Origin: Pseudoalteromonas sp. A601
Lineage (GTDB): Bacteria > Pseudomonadota > Gammaproteobacteria > Enterobacterales > Alteromonadaceae
Reading direction: 5' to 3'
NCBI RefSeq assembly: GCF_002165575.1
Contig: NZ_MXQF01000007.1
Span: 62,001 to 126,000, forward strand
Length of the DNA stretch: 64,000 nt
In this document: positions 55,446 through 63,224 of the stretch, one piece after another
Layout of the letters: the number at the start of each line of letters is the position of its first letter
Numbering within the stretch: position 1 is the stretch's first letter
Translations under genes and position numbers: made by a program
Notes under the pieces: model-generated
Databases searched by the model: none
Told to the model about the DNA's origin: nothing
Seen by the model: the letters and a program-made list of their open reading frames with translations, nothing else

Positions 55446-56102
55446 ATGACTTTACAGGCAATACTATTTGATATGGACGGCACGCTGGTTGACTCCGAAA
55501 GTGTGCACTTTAATTGCTGGAATGACATTTTAGCCGAGTATGGAATTCGTTATGAAGAAGATGAATTTTGTCAGCGTTTTTCAGGTAAAGCAACTGTAGA
55601 AGCGGCAAAAGAAGTTGTTAGTTATTACAATTTAGCAATTTCACCGCAAGCACTAGCGCAACGTAAGTATGACTACTTTAGTGAATTTGTCACAACTCAC
55701 TTGCCACCACTTATGCCATTTGCAAAAGAAACCTTACTCGCGGTTAAACAAAGTGGTCTAAAGATGGCGTTAGTAACAGGCAGTGCACGAGATGAAGCCT
55801 TACCTATCCTTAAAGGATATGGTTTTTATGAACTGTTTGACTGTGTAGTAACGAAGGATGATGTGGTAAACCCAAAACCTGCTGGCGATCCGTATTTATT
55901 AGCACTGCAAACACTCGCAATTAATCCTGCAAATGCCGTCGCGGTTGAAGATACCAATACCGGCGTAACTGCTGCTTTTAATGCAGCGCTTGCTGTAATT
56001 GCAGTGCCTAATAAACATACTTTAAGCCATGACTTAAGCAAAGCAACGGCACAGCTTGTTAATTTGCATGAGTTTTTGCAATGGGTACAAAATAAACTAT
56101 AG
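55446..56102 (+). CDS. HAD-superfamily phosphatase/phosphoglucomutase-like hydrolase
   Basis: 218 residues from ATG 55446 (AAGGAG 5 bases before). All HAD motifs: I FDMDGTLVDSES, II VTGSARDEA, III KPAGDPYLLAL, IV VEDTNTGVTAAF. A cap of the beta-phosphoglucomutase/YniC subtype lies between motifs I and II. It dephosphorylates or isomerises sugar phosphates in the cytoplasm. Precise substrate unknown. Confidence 0.9.
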   Translation: MTLQAILFDMDGTLVDSESVHFNCWNDILAEYGIRYEEDEFCQRFSGKATVEAAKEVVSYYNLAISPQALAQRKYDYFSEFVTTHLPPLMPFAKETLLAVKQSGLKMALVTGSARDEALPILKGYGFYELFDCVVTKDDVVNPKPAGDPYLLALQTLAINPANAVAVEDTNTGVTAAFNAALAVIAVPNKHTLSHDLSKATAQLVNLHEFLQWVQNKL

Positions 56103-56132
56103 TTTAAGTATCTTACTTGTAAGGATACAACA

Positions 56133-56999
56133 ATGAAAAAAGGACTCTATACTTTATTATATTTATGGCTAGTTTTACTAAGCTTACCTTTTTTAGCCCA
56201 AAGTGCTGATAAGGCAGATACCACACCCCACGTACAACTTGCAAAAGTGTATGATAAAAATAACACAGCTGAAGTATCTGAATATTTAGTAAGTGAAAAG
56301 TTTGACGGAGTCAGGGCCATTTGGACTGGGGCTGAGTTTGTCACTCGAAATGGCAACTCCATTAATCCACCGCGTTGGTTTAGCAGTGTTTTGCCTAATG
56401 TGTGGCTCGATGGGGAGCTTTGGACAAAGCATAATGACTTTGCAGCTTTAAGTGGCATTGTGCGCACAGCCAAGCCGATAGACAGTGATTGGCAGAAAGT
56501 GTCTTTTCGTATATTTGATATGCCCGATCAGACAAATCCATTCAGTATTCGCTATAAAAATTACCAGCAGTTAGTGAAAGCAATTAACAAGCCACACATC
56601 ATTGCTGTAGAACAACATCAGTTTTTATCAAACCAAGCCTTAACCGCCTTTTTTGAACGAATAATTAAACGCGGTGGTGAAGGGGTTATGTTACATCTTG
56701 CGAGTGCAAAGCATCAAAATGGCCGTACATCAGCACTATTAAAACTCAAACCTTACTTTGATGATGAAGCCATTATACTTGACTATTTACCAGGTAAAGG
56801 TAAATACTTAGGTATGCTTGGTGCAATACGCGTTAAAAATGAAGTCGGCATTGAATTTACAATCGGCACAGGCTTTAGTGACCTCCAAAGACAAAATCCA
56901 CCCGCTATTGGCGCAAAGATAACGTACCGTTACCATGGCTATACAAAAAATGGATTACCTCGCTTTGCCAGCTTTTTACGTGAGCATGTGCAGGAATAA
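56133..56999 (+). CDS. ligE: Secreted ATP-dependent DNA ligase (LigE type)
   Basis: 288 residues with a Sec signal peptide (about 1-24, AQSADK), so the ligase is exported, as described for LigE of Haemophilus, Neisseria and Vibrio. The nucleotidyltransferase motifs are complete: I SEKFDGVRAIW (adenylated Lys56), III DGELWT, IV GGEGVMLH, V LLKLKP, and a short C-terminal OB domain (YLGMLGAIRVKN, TYRYHGYTKNGLPRFAS). LigE is linked to handling of external DNA in competence or biofilm. It is 30 bases after the HAD gene and could share its transcript. Confidence 0.9.
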   Translation: MKKGLYTLLYLWLVLLSLPFLAQSADKADTTPHVQLAKVYDKNNTAEVSEYLVSEKFDGVRAIWTGAEFVTRNGNSINPPRWFSSVLPNVWLDGELWTKHNDFAALSGIVRTAKPIDSDWQKVSFRIFDMPDQTNPFSIRYKNYQQLVKAINKPHIIAVEQHQFLSNQALTAFFERIIKRGGEGVMLHLASAKHQNGRTSALLKLKPYFDDEAIILDYLPGKGKYLGMLGAIRVKNEVGIEFTIGTGFSDLQRQNPPAIGAKITYRYHGYTKNGLPRFASFLREHVQE

Positions 57000-57063
57000 C
57001 GTTTTAAAGCTGGATTAAATGTGCTAAATTGCGCGGCCTTTTTGTCGTCAACGTGGTGAAGCA

Positions 57064-58431
57064 ATGGTAGTAGGTTTTGATTATGGTAGCTCTAATTGTG
57101 CAATGGGTGTCATGGGTGAAAACAACCTTGTTGAACTTGTGCCATTAGAGCAAGGTAAGCATTACTTGCCATCGACTCTATACACTCATCATAGTGCATT
57201 AGTCGTTGATTTTGTTGCTAAGCACCTAACTGGCACTCCATTCGAACACGATTATAAAAGCCAACGCCAAGCCTTGCTAAATACATTGCCACGTATAAAG
57301 TCTGACCTTGATTTAGCGGTTGATGAACAAAGCTTATTTATTGGCCGTGAAGCAATTAACGAGTATGTGCAATTTCCTGAAGAAGGTTACTTTGTTAAAT
57401 CGCCGAAATCATTTTTTGGCGCAACGGGCTTAAAACAAGGACAAATCAATTTTTTTGAAGATATTGCTACGGCAATGATTTTAAAAATAAAACAACGCGC
57501 TGAAGCGTCTTTACAACAATCCTTAACACATACAGTAATTGGTCGCCCAGTTAACTTTCAGGCTGTGGGTGGGGACGAGTCAAACCAGCAAGCCATTGGT
57601 ATTTTGGAGCGCGCAGCTAAACGTGCAGGTTTTAAAGACGTTGCATTTTTATATGAGCCTTTAGCCGCAGGGGTTGATTACGAAAGTAATTTAACTCAAA
57701 ACCAGAAAGTACTCGTGGTCGATATTGGTGGTGGTACGAGTGATTGCTCATTTGTGCAAATGGGCCCTGATTTTCGTGGTAACAGTGAGCGCGATCATGA
57801 CTTTTTAGCCCACAGCGGTAAACGTATCGGTGGAAATGACTTGGATATTGCGCTGAGCTATCACGGTTTAATGCCGCTATTAGGCCTTGGCAGTTCGTTC
57901 AAATCGGGCTTACCTTTACCCAATCAGCCTTTTTGGCAGGCATGTAAAATTAACGATGTGAATTTGCAAAGCCAATTTTACGCGCAAGCACATGCTCGTG
58001 AGCTCATTGCTGCGCTTCGTGAAGTAAGTGAACCTGCGCTTTTCCAACGCTTAATTAATTTACAGCAAAATAAACAAGGGCATCAGCTAGTACAACAAGG
58101 CGAAGCCGCTAAAATTGCCTTATCATCCCAGCAAAGCTTTAATTGTAATTTAGACTTTCTAGCGAAGGATTTATCTAAAATATTGAATTTAAGTGACCTA
58201 GCGTTAGCCGTTGATGATTCTATAAGTCAAATAGTGACGCTGGCTAAAGAAGCAATTAAAGAGGCAAGTGTCACGCCTGATGTTATTTATTTAACGGGAG
58301 GCAGTGCACAGTCGCCGTTAATAAAAGCGGCACTCAAACAGCACTTAGGTGATATTAATATGGTGAACGGCGACCACTTTGGTAGTGTTACCGCCGGCCT
58401 AACCAAATGGGCAAATATGATTTATAAGTAA
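57064..58431 (+). CDS. yegD: Hsp70-family chaperone-like protein YegD
   Basis: 455 residues with the actin/Hsp70 ATPase fold but no substrate-binding domain, the YegD type. GFDYGSSNCAMGV is the phosphate-1 loop, VVDIGGGTSDCSFV phosphate-2 and VIYLTGGSAQSPLI the adenosine loop. The function of YegD is not well known. It is cytoplasmic, expressed from its own promoter, and convergent with mgsA. Confidence 0.92.
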   Translation: MVVGFDYGSSNCAMGVMGENNLVELVPLEQGKHYLPSTLYTHHSALVVDFVAKHLTGTPFEHDYKSQRQALLNTLPRIKSDLDLAVDEQSLFIGREAINEYVQFPEEGYFVKSPKSFFGATGLKQGQINFFEDIATAMILKIKQRAEASLQQSLTHTVIGRPVNFQAVGGDESNQQAIGILERAAKRAGFKDVAFLYEPLAAGVDYESNLTQNQKVLVVDIGGGTSDCSFVQMGPDFRGNSERDHDFLAHSGKRIGGNDLDIALSYHGLMPLLGLGSSFKSGLPLPNQPFWQACKINDVNLQSQFYAQAHARELIAALREVSEPALFQRLINLQQNKQGHQLVQQGEAAKIALSSQQSFNCNLDFLAKDLSKILNLSDLALAVDDSISQIVTLAKEAIKEASVTPDVIYLTGGSAQSPLIKAALKQHLGDINMVNGDHFGSVTAGLTKWANMIYK

Positions 58432-58443
58432 GCCGATGTTTAC

Positions 58444-58908
58444 TTATAAATCTACTTGCCGAGTTGCGAGGTATTTTTCGTAATCCGGCAAGGTACGCTC
58501 AAGCTCACTATTCATTAACGTTGAGCTTAATAACATATCTGCACTGACTTCATTACAGGCCACAGGAATATTCCATACTGCAGCCAATCTTAGCAATGCC
58601 TTTACATCTGGATCATGGGGTTGTGATGCAAGAGGATCCCAAAAGAATATAAGCATATGTACTTCGTGCTCGGCAATCTTTGCTCCGAGCTGTTGATCGC
58701 CACCCATAGGGCCGCTCAATAGTTTTACAACGTTTAATCCTGTCGTGCGTTCGATTAAATGTCCTGTGGTGCCTGTACCATACAATGTGTGTTGGCTAAG
58801 GCTTGCGTGGTGTTTTTTACACCAAGCTTGAAGGGCTGCTTTTTTACCATCATGGGCAACCAAAGCGATATTTTTATGTGCTGGGAGTGACTGTAATTTT
58901 TGTTCCAT
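58444..58908 (-). CDS. mgsA: Methylglyoxal synthase
   Basis: Converts dihydroxyacetone phosphate to methylglyoxal and phosphate, which relieves sugar-phosphate stress. 154 residues, normal length. Conserved blocks IALVAHDGKKAAL, LYGTGTTGHLI, LSGPMGGDQQLGAKI (catalytic Asp region) and FFWDPLASQPHDPDVKALLRLAAVWNIPVACN are all present. It is downstream of lysE on the same strand (17 bases), so it may be co-transcribed. Confidence 0.96.
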   Translation of the reverse strand: MEQKLQSLPAHKNIALVAHDGKKAALQAWCKKHHASLSQHTLYGTGTTGHLIERTTGLNVVKLLSGPMGGDQQLGAKIAEHEVHMLIFFWDPLASQPHDPDVKALLRLAAVWNIPVACNEVSADMLLSSTLMNSELERTLPDYEKYLATRQVDL

Positions 58909-58925
58909 ATTGACTCTTATTGTTA

Positions 58926-59564
58926 TTACATCAGTAAATTAATGGCCAGTGCTATAAATACTACGCCTGTTAGTCGATCTATCCAAATCTGGCTTTGTGG
59001 ATGTGCTCTAAAATAGTTTGCAATTTTATCGCCAAAGTAAATATAAGTGCAGTCGATAGGAAAAGCAAAAAGAGGGTAGAGTAAACCAAAAAATGCCAGC
59101 TGAAATGTGGTTGAACTCGACAACGTCGGATCAACAAATTGTGGTATGAAAGCAATAAAAAACAGCGCCACTTTTGGATTAAGCACTTCTGTCATCATAG
59201 CTTGAAACATAACATTGGACTTCTTTTTGGAGCTTACATGAGGCTTCTCGTCACTACTGCATTGTGGTTGCATAAACGTGCTTTTAAGCATAATAACGCC
59301 TAAGTAGCAAAGGTAGGCAGCGCCAGCGTACTGCACTGTCGCATATGCTGTTTCAGAGGCTTTTAAGATAGCTGTTAAACCAACTACGGCTAATAAAGTG
59401 TGTACTACGCCGCCAAGGGCAAAACCAAACGCACTTTGTAAGCCGGCAGCACGGCCATTAGCAAACGTTTGCGCCATTAAAAATGCATTAGAAGGCCCTG
59501 GTGCCACTGCTATTAAAAAACTCGCGGCTAAAAATGATAATACAAATTCAGGATTGACGAGCAT
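58926..59564 (-). CDS. LysE-family amino-acid exporter
   Basis: 212 residues, six hydrophobic helices with LIAVAPGPSNAFLMAQTFANGRAAGLQSAFGFALGG, the RhtB/LysE hallmark. Exports amino acids or homoserine lactones by family. Its ATG overlaps the stop of the Bcr/CflA gene (TAATG), so the two are translationally coupled. Confidence 0.92.
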   Translation of the reverse strand: MLVNPEFVLSFLAASFLIAVAPGPSNAFLMAQTFANGRAAGLQSAFGFALGGVVHTLLAVVGLTAILKASETAYATVQYAGAAYLCYLGVIMLKSTFMQPQCSSDEKPHVSSKKKSNVMFQAMMTEVLNPKVALFFIAFIPQFVDPTLSSSTTFQLAFFGLLYPLFAFPIDCTYIYFGDKIANYFRAHPQSQIWIDRLTGVVFIALAINLLM

Positions 59565-60760
59565 TACTTTACCACTTCAGTTGTTGGATGATAAATATCT
59601 GCTTTGCGCGTGATTAAAATTAGCCATAGTGGTAACAATAGCAATAAATGAAAGGCAATAAATTGCGGTGCATTAAAGGGCAGCACTTGGGTTAGTATGA
59701 CTAATACACCTGCACCACTCATTTGCATTAAGCCAATCAGTGCTGATGCGGTGCCTGCTTGTTTTGGGAAATGTGACAAGGCCATGCCCGCGGCGGAACC
59801 TAAACTCAGTGCAAAGCCAAGTGCAGCAATCAAAATGGGCAACATAAAAGTAAATGCTGTTTTAAAATGACTCAGTAACAATATGAGCACACCAGAAAAA
59901 ATGAGTAAGCTAACTCCTAGCTTCAATGCTTTTTGACTGTGACGCTTGATATACATAGGCGCAATAAAGCTGGCGACGATACTAATAATCGCATTCAAGG
60001 TAAACCAAAAAGTAAAGTCACTCACAGTGCCACCCAACTCGGTCATGATCCAACCCGGCGCAAGAGTGACAAAAGCTAAAATTGCCGACATGGCTATCAT
60101 GCATAAAAGGCTGTTAAAAAAGAATACATTTGTGGTAATAATTGGCACAAACCGACGTAAGTCTAAAATATGCCCTTGATAGTGACTATCACTTGGCCGA
60201 GTTTCTTTAAAAAACAGCAAGGTGATTATAAGGCCTAGGCAGGCGAAGCCGACTAAAAATAAAAAGTTCATTCGCCAGCCAAATTGCACGGTTAACCAAG
60301 CGCCTAAAATAGGTGCGAGCGCTGGCACAAAACATACAATTCCATTTAAGTAAGTAATCATTTGGCCACTCTTAGCGCTACCGTATATGTCTCGTACAAT
60401 TGCAAATGCCACTACAAAAGTTGCACAAGCGCCAAATCCTTGTAGTGCTCTAGCAAACATTAAAACACTAAAGCTTGGTGCTAGGTAGGCCAGTAAGCCC
60501 GCGATGCCATAAAGGCTTATTCCTGTAATTGCAATGGGTTTACGGCCAAACTTATCAGCTAAGGGCCCTGCAATAAGCTGACCCAAACCAACAGTGAGCA
60601 TAAAAATAGCAACAGTGAGCTGCACTTTTTGCTCACCTACAGAGAGGGCTTGCGCTATTTCAGGAAAAGCAGGCAGGTAAATATCAATAGCCAACGGGCA
60701 GAAAATAATTAATAAAGCGAGAATTAATACGGTATGCAATGAGTGTTCAGTTTTTGGCAT
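59564..60760 (-). CDS. Bcr/CflA-family multidrug efflux MFS transporter
   Basis: 398 residues, 12 helices. DHA1 signature GPLADKFGRKPIAITG in loop 2-3, motif ARALQGFGACATFVVAFAIVRDIYG, and the Bcr-like start FCPLAIDIYLPAFPEIAQAL. Proton-driven export of drugs or small peptides and amino acids. First gene of an efflux operon with lysE and probably mgsA. Confidence 0.94.
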   Translation of the reverse strand: MPKTEHSLHTVLILALLIIFCPLAIDIYLPAFPEIAQALSVGEQKVQLTVAIFMLTVGLGQLIAGPLADKFGRKPIAITGISLYGIAGLLAYLAPSFSVLMFARALQGFGACATFVVAFAIVRDIYGSAKSGQMITYLNGIVCFVPALAPILGAWLTVQFGWRMNFLFLVGFACLGLIITLLFFKETRPSDSHYQGHILDLRRFVPIITTNVFFFNSLLCMIAMSAILAFVTLAPGWIMTELGGTVSDFTFWFTLNAIISIVASFIAPMYIKRHSQKALKLGVSLLIFSGVLILLLSHFKTAFTFMLPILIAALGFALSLGSAAGMALSHFPKQAGTASALIGLMQMSGAGVLVILTQVLPFNAPQFIAFHLLLLLPLWLILITRKADIYHPTTEVVK

Positions 60761-60837
60761 GGATGCTCCTTATACTCGTATTTTATTGTGCCTGTTATGA
60801 AATGGAAAGCGATAATAGAGAGACATATACCCAAATC

Positions 60838-60895
60838 ACCTCAAGATGCAGAATTCAGCGTTTAACTGGCGCTTAATATCAAGATGCACCATAAT
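60838..60895. repeat. Possible dispersed repeat remnant (CTCAAGATGCA)
   Basis: In the gap between divergent Bcr and DUF4442 genes, TCAAGATGCA occurs twice about 45 bases apart around GAATTCAGCGTTTAACTGGCGC. The first copy sits in ATACCCAAATCACCTCAAGA, which resembles a repeat I recall from Alteromonadales and Vibrionaceae intergenic DNA. Confidence 0.35.
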
Positions 60896-60965
60896 AATTA
60901 AACTTCTGTTAACTGGTCTGATGTGTTAGTTTTATTGATAATAAAAAATTTGCTTGAGAAAAATA

Positions 60966-61439
60966 ATGAGTGATAAATCTGCCGTTTTAAAAACCTGGCT
61001 AAAATTAAAAAAGCTACCATTTGGGAATTGGCTATTTACTAAAGCCGTCTGTGTTAAAGCCCCTTATTTTGCTTCAATGAAGCCCTATATTTTAGATGTT
61101 AGAGATGGCTATTGCAGTGCCGTGGTTAAAAACCGTCGTAGCGTTCATAATCACATTGGGACTATTCATGCCATTGCACAATGTAATTTGGCTGAACTAT
61201 GTGCTGGGGTTATGGTTGATGCAACAGTTCCCTATAAAACCCATCGCTGGATCCCAAAAGGAATGACGGTTAATTATTTAGCAAAAGTGGATACAGATGT
61301 CACAGCTATTGCAGAGATTCAGTTGCCAAGACCATGGATTGATAAAGAAGATTTAGTGGTTCCGGTCAAACTGTACAATACCCGCAATGAGCTTGTATTC
61401 ACCGCAGATATTACAATGTACATTACTAAGAAAAAATAA
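60966..61439 (+). CDS. DUF4442 hotdog-fold thioesterase-like protein
   Basis: 157 residues from ATG 60966. Hotdog-fold pattern: NRRSVHNHIGTIHAIAQCNLAELCAGVMVDATVPYKTHRWIPKGMTVNYLAKVDTDVTAIAE in two segments joined as DUF4442. It resembles PaaI/YbgC thioesterases, which act on acyl-CoA, but its substrate is unknown. Convergent with the bactofilin gene. Confidence 0.87.
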   Translation: MSDKSAVLKTWLKLKKLPFGNWLFTKAVCVKAPYFASMKPYILDVRDGYCSAVVKNRRSVHNHIGTIHAIAQCNLAELCAGVMVDATVPYKTHRWIPKGMTVNYLAKVDTDVTAIAEIQLPRPWIDKEDLVVPVKLYNTRNELVFTADITMYITKKK

Positions 61440-61441
61440 CC

Positions 61442-61933
61442 TTATTCCTTTTCTGCGGCTTGCTTGTTGAAAAACGACAAGTCGTTATCACCTTCGTTTA
61501 AAACCGATGTTAGCTCAGGTTTTGACTCAATTGATTGACTGATCAACTCAACAGTTTCGGCCTCATGCCGCTGTTTTAAGTTACCCTCAATAACAGCTCC
61601 AGCTTCAATGCTTAACGTATCTTGATAAACATCGCCGTGTACTTCGGCAGTCTGTTCAATCGTGACTTTACTCGCGTTGAGTGAGCCAATAATTTTGCCT
61701 TTGACAATAACACTATCTGCGACAACGCTGCCTTCAACAGTACCTGTGGTACCAATGACAAGATGACTAACTTTTACATCACCATCAATTCTGCCATCAA
61801 GTTGAACTTCGCCCTGACTGACTAACGAACCAGTAAGACGAACGTCTTCAGATATAATTGAAGGTGCGTGATTAGTTCTTTTAAGTTGGTTACCAGCTGA
61901 GTGAGTATTAATTTGCTTTTTTTTACCGAACAC
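61442..61933 (-). CDS. Bactofilin (polymer-forming cytoskeletal protein)
   Basis: 163 residues from GTG 61933 (MFGKKKQINTH...), the usual bactofilin opening; the longer reading from 61993 lies inside the M23 gene. The core (about 35-130) is a right-handed beta-helix with repeating hydrophobic turns (SEDVRLTGSLVSQGEVQLDGRI, DGDVKVSHLVIGTTGTVEGSVV, ADSVIVKGKIIGSLNAS). It polymerises into filaments at the membrane and often guides peptidoglycan enzymes. It overlaps the M23 peptidase gene by 11 bases, its likely partner. Confidence 0.93.
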   Translation of the reverse strand: MFGKKKQINTHSAGNQLKRTNHAPSIISEDVRLTGSLVSQGEVQLDGRIDGDVKVSHLVIGTTGTVEGSVVADSVIVKGKIIGSLNASKVTIEQTAEVHGDVYQDTLSIEAGAVIEGNLKQRHEAETVELISQSIESKPELTSVLNEGDNDLSFFNKQAAEKE

Positions 61934-63071
61934 GAGAGAGCGCCTTTGTAATTTTAACTGGATTAACATGTTTGTCGTTAAGTAACACTTCATAGTGTAG
62001 GTGAGTGCTCGTACTTCTGCCAGTACTGCCCATCAAGCCAATGACATCATTTTTAGTAACTGACTGTCCTTTTTTAACTTTAATTTTATTAAGGTGGCCA
62101 AAGCGTGTTACAAAACCATTTTTATGCTCAAGCTCAATAAAGTTACCATAGCCGCCATTGCGTCCGGCTCGTAGTACGGTGCCATCGGCAGGGGCAAAAA
62201 TTTCAGTCTTATGCCACCCAGCTAAATCAACACCTTTATGAAAAGCACGACGACCATTCATTGGATCTTTACGTAAACCATAGCTGCTCGAAATATAATA
62301 GTCAGCAGCGGGTAGCGACTGTGGAAGTTCGCTGAGTAAACTCTCAAGGTTATTTAAGGATAATAGTTTATCGGCAGTGGTTAAAAATTCGCTGGGGATC
62401 CTTGATTCATCAAATAAATTTAAAGGACCACCTTGGGCCGAATCATTAACTGGATAATTTAATTGATTAGCAAACGCTGTATCAAGGCCTGCACCTTTGA
62501 GCATTGTTAAAATGTTTTTTTGGCGCTGATCAATATGAGTTTCTAGCTTATTAAAGCTTTGCTTATATTGTGTACTGAGTGCAGCTAAGCGTTGCTCAAG
62601 CGAACTGCTTTGCTGTAGTGGTATATGACTTCCTTTGCTTTCATCTATTAACGGCTCATGTAAGTCGCTTTGCTGTTGTTTTTCTTCAATTTCAAGTGTC
62701 GTACTATCTTCAGCTTTACTTAGAGAGTCAGGTAGTGATTCAATCATGCTTTGTAGTAGTGCATGTTTTTGTTCGAGTGTGGCTAATTGTTCTAACTGTT
62801 GTTCATGCAGACGCTGTTGCGCTTGTTGCTGCTGTTGCCATTTTTGTTGTTTTGTTATTTGGCTTTGCTCAATATCAGAAATTATATTGGTTTGGCTATA
62901 AACCTGCAAAGTAGAAACTGTTAACCAAGTTATTGCTGTTAAAATACAAAACATGGCAAAAACTTGCAGCCAAGGGGTTAAGATCACATGCTTCACTTCA
63001 CCATTTTGACGGATCAAAAGCTGTCTAACTGGGAATAATTTGTGATAAAAAGACTTAATAAATACTGACAT
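61923..63071 (-). CDS. Membrane-anchored M23 peptidase with coiled coil
   Basis: 382 residues: short cytoplasmic N-terminus, one membrane helix (about 32-52), a Gln-rich coiled coil (about 60-200) and a LytM/M23 zinc endopeptidase domain (about 255-382). The zinc ligands are in place: HKGVD (H, D), FGHL and THLHYEV. It cuts peptide cross-links of peptidoglycan and helps cell shape. The 3' end overlaps bactofilin, so the operon couples hydrolase and cytoskeleton. A palindrome at 63135-63155 may be part of the promoter. Confidence 0.92.
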   Translation of the reverse strand: MSVFIKSFYHKLFPVRQLLIRQNGEVKHVILTPWLQVFAMFCILTAITWLTVSTLQVYSQTNIISDIEQSQITKQQKWQQQQQAQQRLHEQQLEQLATLEQKHALLQSMIESLPDSLSKAEDSTTLEIEEKQQQSDLHEPLIDESKGSHIPLQQSSSLEQRLAALSTQYKQSFNKLETHIDQRQKNILTMLKGAGLDTAFANQLNYPVNDSAQGGPLNLFDESRIPSEFLTTADKLLSLNNLESLLSELPQSLPAADYYISSSYGLRKDPMNGRRAFHKGVDLAGWHKTEIFAPADGTVLRAGRNGGYGNFIELEHKNGFVTRFGHLNKIKVKKGQSVTKNDVIGLMGSTGRSTSTHLHYEVLLNDKHVNPVKITKALSRVR

Positions 63072-63134
63072 GGCTTATAAATACTGGCTATTAACCAGAT
63101 TAAGATAGCAATTTGATATAAAAAAGCCAGAAAA

Positions 63135-63155
63135 AAATTGTAACCTTTACAATTT
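63135..63155. promoter_or_regulatory. Perfect 9-bp inverted repeat AAATTGTAA-CCT-TTACAATTT
   Basis: Lies 64-84 bases upstream of the M23 gene. The TGTAA-N-TTACA core resembles HTH-dimer operators. It could be a regulator site for the M23-bactofilin operon, or a remnant hairpin near the terminator of the preceding gene. Confidence 0.4.
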
Positions 63156-63162
63156 AGTGTGT

Positions 63163-63186
63163 AAAAAGCGCCCAACTGGGCGCTTT
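63163..63186 (-). terminator. Intrinsic terminator after fumarylacetoacetase
   Basis: 9-bp GC-rich stem AAAGCGCCC / GGGCGCTTT with 4-nt loop and a T-run on the minus strand. Confidence 0.88.
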
Positions 63187-63224
63187 CATTTTTTAACATG
63201 TAGTTAAAAAGTTAGGTGGTTTAA

